DNA of 64,000 nucleotides from Gynurincola endophyticus (GTDB lineage Bacteria; Bacteroidota; Bacteroidia; Chitinophagales; Chitinophagaceae), in the NCBI RefSeq assembly GCF_003991195.1, contig NZ_RCWL01000002.1, positions 434,001-498,000 of the forward strand, written 5' to 3'. The notes under the pieces were generated by a model. The model had not been told where the DNA came from. It was given only the letters and a program-made list of their open reading frames with translations, and ran no database searches. Each line of letters opens with the position of its first letter. Positions within the stretch are counted from its first letter, which is position 1. A program made the translations under genes and the position numbers. This document shows, in pieces, positions 8,385 through 16,347 of this stretch.

Positions 8385-9108
8385 ATATCAAGGCGTTATA
8401 AATATCATACGGTTTAATCAAAAAACCTATTCCATTGCTGCGGTCATGATCATTCTTACCGGAAGCAGCATATTCGGACTTCCCGCTTCAGTAATTTCTG
8501 TTGTTGTGACTATTTTTATTGTAATGATTCTGATGACAATACTGCCATTGTTTTTTACACATATAATTTATGATCGATCTTCTCTCTATAATACCGATCA
8601 GTTTGATCTGAAGAATGAATCTAAAGTACTGAATATTCATTCAGGATTTGATGATATCAGTGATAAAATACTTAAAGCTTATCCTAGTCTGGACTTGACC
8701 ATAGCTGATTTCTATGATCCGGCTTTACATACCGAAGCTTCTATCGCAAAAGCAAGAGAAATATATCCCCCTCACGCCTCAACAATAAAAATCAAAACAA
8801 AATGTATTGACTTTCCTGATGAAAGTTTTGATAAAATTATACTGTTTCAATCTGCTCATGAAATCAGGAAACAGGAAGAAAGAATTTTTTTTTTTAAAGA
8901 GATCAATAGAATTCTGAAAAAAAGGGGTGAAGTAATCGTTGTTGAACATTTAAGAGACTTTCCTAATTTTATCGGTTTCAATATTGGTTTTTTGCATTTC
9001 CATTCATTAAAAACCTGGATGATCACATTTTCTGAAAGCCGATTTCAGGTATCTGCCTCCTATAAAATAAAACGGTTTATAACCCACTTTAAACTAAAAA
9101 AAATATGA
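8368..9108 (+). CDS. Membrane-anchored class I SAM methyltransferase-like protein
   Basis: A 246-residue protein with two hydrophobic helices near residues 24-65 and a Rossmann-like methyltransferase domain after them. The segments CIDFPDESFDKIILFQSAHEI, FFKEINRILKKRGEVIVVEH and LDLTIADFYDP match motifs of type-11 methyltransferases. Motif I is unusual: VLNIHSGFDDIS replaces the usual glycine-rich GxGxG loop, so SAM binding is uncertain. The coding sequence contains an 11-T run (8885-8895). The gene overlaps both neighbours, by 17 bp upstream and by ATGA downstream. The substrate is unknown; a membrane-proximal small molecule or lipid is plausible given the anchoring. Confidence 0.72.
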   Translation: MLNLYKYQGVINIIRFNQKTYSIAAVMIILTGSSIFGLPASVISVVVTIFIVMILMTILPLFFTHIIYDRSSLYNTDQFDLKNESKVLNIHSGFDDISDKILKAYPSLDLTIADFYDPALHTEASIAKAREIYPPHASTIKIKTKCIDFPDESFDKIILFQSAHEIRKQEERIFFFKEINRILKKRGEVIVVEHLRDFPNFIGFNIGFLHFHSLKTWMITFSESRFQVSASYKIKRFITHFKLKKI

Positions 9109-9500
9109 TTTTTCATTTACAGCTTATTGGCATTATATGCATTTTCCTTTCTTTAGTACATTTCTTTTTTCCGAAATATTTTAAATGGAAAGATGAGCTA
9201 AGTAAATTAAGCCTGATCAATCATCAGATGATGATCATACATACTTTTTTTATAGGGCTGATATTATTCTTAATGGGTATTCTCTGTATCACGCAAGGCC
9301 AGCCTCTCATTAACACAGAATTAGGTAAATTGATTACTATCGGGATGGCTATCTTCTGGAGCTGTCGCTGGTTAACTCAATGGTTTGGTTATTCTAAAAG
9401 CTTATGGAAAGGTAAAAAATTCGAAACAACTGTACATATCCTGTTTGTAATACTATGGACATATTTCAGTGCAGCACTTTGGTATATAGGACTTATGTAA
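9105..9500 (+). CDS. Four-helix integral membrane protein, unknown function
   Basis: A 131-residue protein with hydrophobic segments near residues 4-22, 44-63, 72-95 and 108-128 and short polar loops (KYFKWKDELSKL, GYSKSLWKGKKFE). It starts in an ATGA overlap with the preceding methyltransferase-like gene, which makes it the last cistron of the DoxX/DUF2071/methyltransferase unit. I do not recognise its family. Confidence 0.72.
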   Translation: MIFHLQLIGIICIFLSLVHFFFPKYFKWKDELSKLSLINHQMMIIHTFFIGLILFLMGILCITQGQPLINTELGKLITIGMAIFWSCRWLTQWFGYSKSLWKGKKFETTVHILFVILWTYFSAALWYIGLM

Positions 9501-9554
9501 AGATTTCACGGTCGCAGAATAATAAGACCTACAAAATGAAAGTAAGGTCGTTAA

Positions 9555-9595
9555 AAAAAGGAAGAATGATACCATTTATATCATTCTTCCTTTTT
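9555..9595. terminator. Bidirectional terminator between convergent genes
   Basis: A perfect 17-bp stem (9555-9571 with 9579-9595) contains GGAAGAATGATA and its complement, with A and T runs on its flanks. It serves the four-gene plus-strand unit and the minus-strand barrel gene. Confidence 0.9.
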
Positions 9596-9616
9596 CACTT
9601 TTAATTCTCAATTCAT

Positions 9617-10141
9617 TTATTTACCGGCAAGGTGAATTCTGAATCCGATATTAAAATGTAATCCGTCCTGAGCCGGAATATTTTTAACCTTACGGGTTGT
9701 CCATGAAACCAGTGTTTCTACAGCTACGTTTTTGTTTAAGAAATAAGCTAAACCGCCACCAAGATTGGCACTTGTAACATTACTGGTGTATTTGGTATTA
9801 CCTGTTTTAGTAGACTGTGTTCCAAAACCTACACCCGCATGTAACAATGGTTTCAGATGATCTTCTTTTAAGTTAAAGTAATATCTCACTGAAGGTCCGA
9901 TAGTAAAATTATTGGTTTTGGTAGAGCCTGCTTTACTGAAAGTGTAGTCTACTGCACCACCTACAGCCAGGTTATTTAAAAAGAAATAACTTGCTTGTGG
10001 CGATACTGCAAAATAAGTGCTGTTGGAAGGTGTTGCTAAGGTTAAATTACCACCTACAATCCAATCGCCTTTGTCTGTTTGTGCATTTACCGAATAAAAA
10101 GTACTCATTCCTACAACAAGGATCGCAAAAATTTTTTTCAT
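9617..10141 (-). CDS. Outer-membrane beta-barrel protein (OmpA/OprF-like, about 17 kDa)
   Basis: A 174-residue protein with signal peptide MKKIFAILVVGMSTFYSVNAQ, cleaved after NAQ. The mature part has alternating hydrophobic/polar strands, many Gly and aromatic residues, and ends in GFRIHLAGK. The ATG at 10141 is chosen because it opens the signal peptide; the in-frame upstream extension to 10180 adds 13 residues with no signal character. It resembles the small 'outer membrane beta-barrel domain' proteins frequent in Bacteroidota; ligand or function unknown. It stands alone, followed by a bidirectional terminator. Confidence 0.8.
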   Translation of the reverse strand: MKKIFAILVVGMSTFYSVNAQTDKGDWIVGGNLTLATPSNSTYFAVSPQASYFFLNNLAVGGAVDYTFSKAGSTKTNNFTIGPSVRYYFNLKEDHLKPLLHAGVGFGTQSTKTGNTKYTSNVTSANLGGGLAYFLNKNVAVETLVSWTTRKVKNIPAQDGLHFNIGFRIHLAGK

Positions 10142-10388
10142 AGATTCTTTACTTTGATTACATAAAAAACTTAATGTCAACTCCTTAAATAACGTCCGGA
10201 GTATTTATTTATTTCTTAAACAAGTAAATAATCAGATGGTTGAGCGAAAAGAAAAAATTGAATAAATGGAGAAGGGTGAATTGAAAATTGAGCGTGGATC
10301 GTAGAGAGTGAATATCAGATCAGGTTTGCACACAAGCGGCGAATCTTTTTCTTAATGTTCCTGATGAATGATTAAATTGAACCATACA

Positions 10389-11009
10389 CTAAACATCTAC
10401 TTTCTTTACTTCATAAAGTCCGCTGAACAAATACCATTTTTGTGTTTCCACTTCCTGGCACTGATACCGTTTACGAATTTTTTCACCTCTTTTAAATACA
10501 CGGCCACCTTTAATTTTAAACAAATCGCCTGTTTGTAATTGCTCTACTAATACCAATCCTTTTTGAGGATCATATTGTCTGAGTACGCGCATTAATGACT
10601 CGTCGGAGCAGCTGCTGGCAGGCAGGTTATGCAAAGATTTTTTGAGGGCAATGATAATATCTTCCGGAAAAACGGCCGGATCCAGAAAAGAAGATAAAAT
10701 ATGCGCATAGATGGCTTTCCATTCTTTTCCGTGTGGTTGCACCGAATGCTGATGTTGATTAAAAGTAAGCAGGTGGGCTATTTCGTGAATCAGTGTGATG
10801 AGAAAAGAAAAAGGATTGAGGTCACCGTTTACAGAAATCCGGTGTGGCTGGGTTTTGGTAGCGTGGCGGTAATCGCCCAGAACGGTTTGCCGCGACCGGG
10901 TTACCGTAAGATGGATAGAATAATGCTGCAGGTACGCTAAAATTTTAGGCGCAGCTGCAGCAGGAATATATTGTTGTAAAGCAGCCAGAGGCGCTTCTGT
11001 TTTAGGCAT
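10389..11009 (-). CDS. SprT-like zinc metalloprotein
   Basis: A 206-residue cytoplasmic protein with the SprT-like signature: HEIAH at 75-79 (HExxH) and a third probable zinc ligand His93 in PHGKEW. The C-terminal part (GDLFKIKGGRVFKRGEKIRKRYQC) is a short basic domain where other SprT-like proteins carry a zinc ribbon, but only one Cys is visible here. SprT/Spartan relatives include DNA-protein crosslink proteases; whether this one is a protease is not known. The start overlaps the end of the upstream membrane-protein gene by 8 bp. Confidence 0.82.
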   Translation of the reverse strand: MPKTEAPLAALQQYIPAAAAPKILAYLQHYSIHLTVTRSRQTVLGDYRHATKTQPHRISVNGDLNPFSFLITLIHEIAHLLTFNQHQHSVQPHGKEWKAIYAHILSSFLDPAVFPEDIIIALKKSLHNLPASSCSDESLMRVLRQYDPQKGLVLVEQLQTGDLFKIKGGRVFKRGEKIRKRYQCQEVETQKWYLFSGLYEVKKVDV

Positions 11010-11409
11010 TTTTAGGCAAACTTCTTTGCAGTTTTGAAAGAATACTTACTTCTACAAAGGTATAAATTAAATAGAAAAACATCGATCCCAATACGCCGGG
11101 TTTACTGATGCCTTTTCTAAAAATGGCTACATAAAATAACACAATGAAGATTGTACTAAACATCTTCAACATCATACCAAGATAGAATGAACGAAAGAAA
11201 GCACTATGATTTTTATCATAAACACCTTCAAAATATATCTTAAACGACGCCAATGTTATCAGAAACAGAATTAAATTACCTATAAATAATACCAGCGTAT
11301 GCTTAAAAATATCTTCCACAGCATAATTAGCTCCGATCAGGAGTGCTGAAATCACTACAAAAATCCATATCAGGGGAGAAAAAGACTTTAACCAACTTTG
11401 CTTTATCAT
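11002..11409 (-). CDS. Four-helix membrane protein (DUF6168-like)
   Basis: A 135-residue protein with hydrophobic helices near 10-28, 35-55, 75-95 and 103-122. The topology and the conserved-looking segment FYLGMMLKMFSTIFIVLFYVAI resemble the small membrane proteins (DUF6168-type) that sit between bactofilin and ATP-synthase genes in other Bacteroidota. ATP-synthase genes are absent here. A -7-like box (CAAAGTTA on the plus strand, 11442-11449) precedes it. It overlaps the SprT-like gene. Function unknown. Confidence 0.65.
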   Translation of the reverse strand: MIKQSWLKSFSPLIWIFVVISALLIGANYAVEDIFKHTLVLFIGNLILFLITLASFKIYFEGVYDKNHSAFFRSFYLGMMLKMFSTIFIVLFYVAIFRKGISKPGVLGSMFFYLIYTFVEVSILSKLQRSLPKNA

Positions 11410-11509
11410 GATTCTACTATTCTAGTTTTCAAGAGCGTGCGCAAAGTTAATCATAACACAGTACTTTTCACCTAACATTGATCAGGAAATTGCAAATTTT
11501 ACATTTCTA

Positions 11510-11926
11510 TTAAGAAGCTTTTGCTGTTTCAATACCGTTTGTAGCCAGGGATGTCTTTTTCTCCACCAGCATATGACACTGACCGTTGAAATTTGCATCA
11601 GGCTCTATTTGCAGTTTGGCAGCATGGATATTTCCGTTTACCAGGCTTCCACCTTTTAACTGTAAGATCTCTTTTACCTTGATAGTACCGGTAACAGAGC
11701 CCATAATATCTGCTTGCTGACCTTCAATATCACCTGTAACTGAACCATTTGCACCAATTACAACTTTAGCTGAACAGTAGATATTACCTTCCAGACGGCC
11801 GTCAATACGAATGTCACCGCCAGCAGTAAGATCACCTTTCAAAGTAGTACCGGCTGCTATAATACTTGCCTGGCCATGGCTTGGTGTTTCATTGAATGTA
11901 ATGGATTTAGATTTTCCGTTGAACAT
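11510..11926 (-). CDS. Bactofilin (polymer-forming cytoskeletal protein)
   Basis: A 138-residue bactofilin: a disordered N-terminal tail (about 1-17), then a repetitive right-handed beta-helix in which turns recur about every 17-18 residues (TLKGDLTAGGDIRIDGRLEG, then NIYCSAKVVIGANGSVTGDI and so on), and a short C-terminal tail. Bactofilins self-assemble into filaments under the membrane and often direct peptidoglycan enzymes. Its upstream partner, 11 bp away on the same strand, is a membrane-anchored coiled-coil protein, and the divergent side carries a PorW-like protein and PBP1A, consistent with an envelope-shape locus. Confidence 0.9.
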   Translation of the reverse strand: MFNGKSKSITFNETPSHGQASIIAAGTTLKGDLTAGGDIRIDGRLEGNIYCSAKVVIGANGSVTGDIEGQQADIMGSVTGTIKVKEILQLKGGSLVNGNIHAAKLQIEPDANFNGQCHMLVEKKTSLATNGIETAKAS

Positions 11927-11937
11927 AAGAGCAAATT

Positions 11938-12321
11938 TTAATAGTCAATATTTTCAGGTTTGGGGATATCTAAGAGGCTGGTATCCAGTTTAATGGTACT
12001 ACCTCCCTGCAAAACATCCTTCAAACTGTTTAGATAACGTTCGCGGTAGCTCATTTCTTGTTCCAGAGAGTCAGCTTTTATTTTTAATTCTCTCAATTCC
12101 TTTGTAGCACTCACATCTCCGTAGCCGGGAATATACATTTTCAAAGGCGTAAACACTATTAATGCTACTGTTAATCCGGTTAAAACAACAAAAAAAGTAC
12201 TCAAGGCTACATAAACACTTATACGAGAAAGCTTAAATGTTACCACTTCTTCATAAGTATCGTCGTTCATCACCACTAATCGATAACGATTCTGAAATCG
12301 TTTTAAAGACCAAAATGCCAT
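11938..12321 (-). CDS. Membrane-anchored coiled-coil protein resembling the N-terminus of bactofilin-linked M23 peptidases
   Basis: A 127-residue protein: a short cytoplasmic segment (SLKRFQNRYRLVVMNDDTYEE), one transmembrane helix at about 52-75, a periplasmic motif PLKMYIPGYGD and a coiled-coil (KELRELKIKADSLEQEM). This layout matches the N-terminal half of Bacteroidota M23-family peptidases encoded beside bactofilins, but the catalytic M23 domain is absent; the gene simply stops. It may act as an adaptor linking bactofilin to the wall, with the peptidase supplied elsewhere. It is the first gene of the minus-strand unit. Confidence 0.7.
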   Translation of the reverse strand: MAFWSLKRFQNRYRLVVMNDDTYEEVVTFKLSRISVYVALSTFFVVLTGLTVALIVFTPLKMYIPGYGDVSATKELRELKIKADSLEQEMSYRERYLNSLKDVLQGGSTIKLDTSLLDIPKPENIDY

Positions 12322-12457
12322 ATGCAGAATTTGATAGCTTTAAAGTTAATAAGTTCCACCGAGAAACTCCTAAACAAAAAAATAAACGCTAATTTTATGA
12401 ATATTTGTACAATTTTTTTCAAAAAATAGTGGTTTATTTACCTAAATAAAGAAGAGT

Positions 12458-15400
12458 TTGAAGCTGCATCCACTTATCCTCGTCCTTTTGCTGGGTTCTT
12501 CACTCTGGACTTTTGCTCAACCTCATGCAAAAATGGAGTTGAAAAAGCCGGAAAAATACGAGAACAAAAAATTAGCATCAGAAAGAACTGATGAGAAGAA
12601 ATTTGGTTTGCTCCGAAAATTTACCCAGAACGGTATTACCAAATTTAACTGGCACTTTAATGCTAAAACGCGTCTTGAATTATTACTCGAAATGATGAAG
12701 TATAATTACAAAGACGATTATTCACAACTGCTTCGTTTCTACAATTATGACCCGGAAGTGCTTTCAAAAGCCAGTGAACTGGATACTGTTTTAGCCAAAT
12801 CCAATGCAGGTATTTTAGTACATGACCTGCGAAATGCATGGATAGATAACCTCTATCTTCTCATGGGCCAGGCCTATTTCTACAAACTCAATTATGATAC
12901 GGCATTTGTTACCTTTCAATATTTAAACTACGCTTTCGCGCCGAAAGAAGAAGACGGCTATGATATTCCGATCGGCTCTAACGCGGTGGAAGGCGGAGGC
13001 CCTTTCAAAGTTTCAACAATCGAAAAAACTGATCTCGCCACACGTGCATGGTCAACAGCTCCCTCCAGAAATGAAAGTCTCGTTTGGCAGGCAAAAACGC
13101 TCGTAGGAGCGAAAAAATTTCCTGAAGCCAATAGTTTAGTGCAGGTACTTCGACTTGATCAGCAATTTCCGGAAAGACTCAAACCCTATTTAGCTGAAGT
13201 GCAGGCCTGGTACTTCTATCAAAATAACCAATACGATTCTGCCGCCTATTTTCTTGAACAAGCGCTACCTGTTGCAGTAAATAAAGAAGAAAAAGCCCGG
13301 TGGGAATACCTGATCGGCCAGCTTTATGAGCTGAGCAATCAACCGTTACTGGCAGAAAAATGGTTCGGTTTAGCCATGAAACATACACTGAACCCTGTAC
13401 TCGAAGTGTATGCACGCTTAAATCAACTTCGCCAGAATAAAGGTAATCAGCAGGCTTTTGACAAAAATATTCAGGATTTGATGAAGATGGCGCGCCGCGA
13501 CCAATTTGTCAATTACAGGGATATTATCTATTACGCTGCCGCACAAATGGAGCTGGAACGCGACAGTACCGAAAGAGCAAAAGTACTTTTACAGAATGCT
13601 ACAAAATATATTTCAAATAAAAGTGTAGCTGATCAGAGATCAAAAGCATTTTTATTACTGGGAACCCTGCATTTTAATGATGGAGAATTTCTGGCTGCCT
13701 CCAGAAACTATGATAGCATTACCATGCTGCCGGCCAACAGTTCCATTACGCCCGAAGTTTTTGATGAACGTAAAAAAGCACTCAGTGCCCTTTATAAAAA
13801 CCATCTCATCATTCTTCGTCAGGATAGTTTACAGATGCTCGCCGCTCAAACTGAAAAAGAACGTTATGAGCATGTAAGAGCTATTATCAGAGCTTATAGA
13901 AAACAAAACGGATTAAAAGAAGAAGACCTTCCCAGCGGACTCACTTCTGCAAAATCCAATAATGACTTATTCAACAACAATGCTAAAGGTGAATGGTATT
14001 TTAATAACCTGAACCTGAAATCACAGGGTGTGGTAGCTTTCCAAACCAAATGGGGACGCCGTCCGAACGTAGATAACTGGCGCCGCTCAAGCAGCATTTC
14101 AAATGTTAGTAATAACAGAAGGAACCAAACCGAAGCCAATAATGGCAGCGATAAGAATGACGGAATGACGATTGATGCGCTACTAGCCAACATACCATTA
14201 ACCGAAGAACAAATAAGAATTTCCAACGACAGTATTGAAACCTCGCGTTTTATTATCGGAAAAATTCTCACTGAAGAAATAGAAGCTTATCCCGTAGCCG
14301 TTGACACACTGGAAATGTATGTTTCCAATTACCAGACGAATAATAAGATTCCGGAAGCTTATTTTCTATTGTACTATTGTTATTATAAACTGGGGCTCAC
14401 ACACAAAGCTCAGGAGTTTGGGCAGAAACTGAAACAGGAATATGCCAGCAGCCCCTACAATCAGAAAATAGAAGGTGCCGGAAAACCTGACCCTGCTGAA
14501 GTTGAATTTAAAACTCTTTCAAATAAATATGACGAAGTATACCTCGCCTATATAGAAGGTAACTTTGCAAAAGCATTAGACCTGAAGAAAGGATTAGATA
14601 CAACAGAAAGTAATAATTACTATACACCTCAACTACTTTATGTTGAAACCATTTATCATTTAAAAACTGACCAGCCCGATTACGCTAAAGCAAACCTGCA
14701 ATCTATCATTTCGCGCAATACAAATCCTGATATGACTGCAAAAGCTAAAATTTTACTCGACGTCATTAACAGAAAAGGTGAAATAGAAGCTTATCTGAAT
14801 GCCCTTCAGATTGAAATACCTTTAGAAGAGGCCGTTGTTTACGGAACTAGGAAAAAGGCTAATGAAGAAATAGAAGATGAGTCGGAAAAACGAAGAAAAG
14901 ATTCCATCGACCATGCGATGGCAAAAGCCCAAAAAGATTCATTGCAAAATGAACTGGCAAGAATAAAACAGGATTCATTAGATAATGCACTCGCACAGGC
15001 GAAAAAAGATTCATTAGAAAATGCTTTAGCCAAAATGAAACAGGATTCATTGGATAATGCCTTGGCAAAAGCAAAAAAAGACTCTATTGAGAATGCGTTG
15101 GCGAGAGCGAAAAAAGATTCATTGGAAAATGCACTGGCTCAGGCCAGAAAAGATTCTTTAGAGAATGCACTGGCGAAAATGAAACAAGATTCAATTGAGA
15201 ATGCGCTGGCAAAAGCCAGAAAAGACTCGCTGGAAAATGTACTCGCTCAGATGCTGAAAGATTCTCTCAGTAATGCAGCAGCACAGGCCAGAAAAGATTC
15301 ACTGGAAAGTGCCCTGGCAAAAATGAAACAGGATTCTATCGAAAATGCACTCGCAAAAGCGAAAAAAGATTCAGTGGAGAATGCTTTGGCAAAAATGCGT

Positions 15401-16255
15401 AAAGATTCGTTAGATAATGCCCTGGCAAAAGCGAAACAGGATTCTATCGACAATGCCTTCGCAAAAATGCGACAGGACTCTATTGAAAATGCCATAACGA
15501 AGGCCAGAAAAGATTCGTTGGAAAATGCCCTGGCGAAAATGAAACAAGATTCGGTGGAGAATGCGTTGGCAAAAGCCAGAAAAGATTCATTAGAAAATGT
15601 ATTGGCAAAAATGAAGGAAGATTCAATTGCCAATGCAGTAGCCAAAGCCAAACAGGATTCACTGGAAAATGCTTTAGCGAAAATGCGTAAAGACTCGTTG
15701 GATAATGCCCTGGCAGTAAAAGCGAAAAAAGATTCGCTGGAGGCCGCTTTACAGGCTGAGGCTGTTGCTAAAGCGAAACGAGATTCGCTTGAAAACGCAC
15801 AAAAACGTGGTGACTTAACCGATAACCGTTTAAATATCCCTGTAACCAGTGAAGATGAATTTACCATTGATGTGCGGGGTAAACAATTGGTATTAATTGT
15901 AATGGATCAGGTTGACCAGGTATATGTGAATGAAGCCCGGAATGCATTTAATGCCTATAACAATTCTGACTATGGACCGGCTAAATTAAGCGTACACAAT
16001 CAGGCACTGGACGAAAGAATCAAGTTCGTAATTGTTAATTCTTTCGAAAATGCTGCCACTGCACTGGATTATGTAGAAAAAACAAGAAGCCTCGCCAATA
16101 AGTCGATTGTACCGTGGTTACCGGTTGGTAAATACTATTTTATCATCGTTTCAGGAGATAATTTGAATAAAATCAAATCAAATTCAGATCTCGGGCGTTA
16201 TGTTAAATTCCTGGCAAAAGTGTTCCCAGAAGAGTTTGAAGGAGAAGTGCCGTAG
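12458..16255 (+). CDS. porW: PorW/SprE-like TPR protein with a long 11-residue repeat
   Basis: A 1265-residue envelope protein starting at TTG 12458, which opens the signal peptide MKLHPLILVLLLGSSLWTFA; no lipobox Cys is seen, although PorW/SprE relatives are usually lipoproteins. Residues of about 40-800 are helical TPR-like repeats (for example LYLLMGQAYFYKLNYDTAF). Residues of about 812-1116 are about 25 units of the 11-residue pattern (K/R)-(K/Q)-D-S-L-E-N-A-L-A-K. The C-terminal domain (FTIDVRGKQLVLIVMDQ ... GKYYFIIVSGDNL) resembles the end of SprE/PorW, a type IX secretion and gliding component. It is followed by PBP1A and divergent from the bactofilin unit, a neighbourhood also seen in other Bacteroidota. 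Family assignment is by pattern recognition. Confidence 0.78.
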   Translation: MKLHPLILVLLLGSSLWTFAQPHAKMELKKPEKYENKKLASERTDEKKFGLLRKFTQNGITKFNWHFNAKTRLELLLEMMKYNYKDDYSQLLRFYNYDPEVLSKASELDTVLAKSNAGILVHDLRNAWIDNLYLLMGQAYFYKLNYDTAFVTFQYLNYAFAPKEEDGYDIPIGSNAVEGGGPFKVSTIEKTDLATRAWSTAPSRNESLVWQAKTLVGAKKFPEANSLVQVLRLDQQFPERLKPYLAEVQAWYFYQNNQYDSAAYFLEQALPVAVNKEEKARWEYLIGQLYELSNQPLLAEKWFGLAMKHTLNPVLEVYARLNQLRQNKGNQQAFDKNIQDLMKMARRDQFVNYRDIIYYAAAQMELERDSTERAKVLLQNATKYISNKSVADQRSKAFLLLGTLHFNDGEFLAASRNYDSITMLPANSSITPEVFDERKKALSALYKNHLIILRQDSLQMLAAQTEKERYEHVRAIIRAYRKQNGLKEEDLPSGLTSAKSNNDLFNNNAKGEWYFNNLNLKSQGVVAFQTKWGRRPNVDNWRRSSSISNVSNNRRNQTEANNGSDKNDGMTIDALLANIPLTEEQIRISNDSIETSRFIIGKILTEEIEAYPVAVDTLEMYVSNYQTNNKIPEAYFLLYYCYYKLGLTHKAQEFGQKLKQEYASSPYNQKIEGAGKPDPAEVEFKTLSNKYDEVYLAYIEGNFAKALDLKKGLDTTESNNYYTPQLLYVETIYHLKTDQPDYAKANLQSIISRNTNPDMTAKAKILLDVINRKGEIEAYLNALQIEIPLEEAVVYGTRKKANEEIEDESEKRRKDSIDHAMAKAQKDSLQNELARIKQDSLDNALAQAKKDSLENALAKMKQDSLDNALAKAKKDSIENALARAKKDSLENALAQARKDSLENALAKMKQDSIENALAKARKDSLENVLAQMLKDSLSNAAAQARKDSLESALAKMKQDSIENALAKAKKDSVENALAKMRKDSLDNALAKAKQDSIDNAFAKMRQDSIENAITKARKDSLENALAKMKQDSVENALAKARKDSLENVLAKMKEDSIANAVAKAKQDSLENALAKMRKDSLDNALAVKAKKDSLEAALQAEAVAKAKRDSLENAQKRGDLTDNRLNIPVTSEDEFTIDVRGKQLVLIVMDQVDQVYVNEARNAFNAYNNSDYGPAKLSVHNQALDERIKFVIVNSFENAATALDYVEKTRSLANKSIVPWLPVGKYYFIIVSGDNLNKIKSNSDLGRYVKFLAKVFPEEFEGEVP
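14891..15807 (+). repeat. About 25 tandem 33-bp units encoding 11-residue helical repeats in the PorW-like protein
   Basis: Twenty-three near-contiguous and two irregular units encode variations of KDSLENALAKM, with K-Q-D-S and K/R-K-D-S forms alternating through much of the array. Eleven-residue periodicity is the hendecad pattern of straight or slightly right-handed coiled coils. Silent third-position differences between units show the array is not a very recent expansion. It also creates long spurious antisense reading frames. Confidence 0.92.
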
Positions 16256-16347
16256 ATTTAACATGATTTTTGAGTGAATATTTGTTATAATTGTTAAGAT
16301 ACAGGTATTATTTTTGAGCATACCCTAAAAATCGTAAGTCGATCATT

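Noticed and set aside
14891-15807. Direct repeats of about 33 bp considered as a CRISPR array
   Set aside because: The units are contiguous, vary by codon-like changes, contain no unique spacers and stay in frame within a protein.
15247-15867. 206-residue antisense ORF and other reverse ORFs in the repeat region
   Set aside because: They are mirror images of the repetitive codons in the PorW-like gene; no independent start, promoter or homology.
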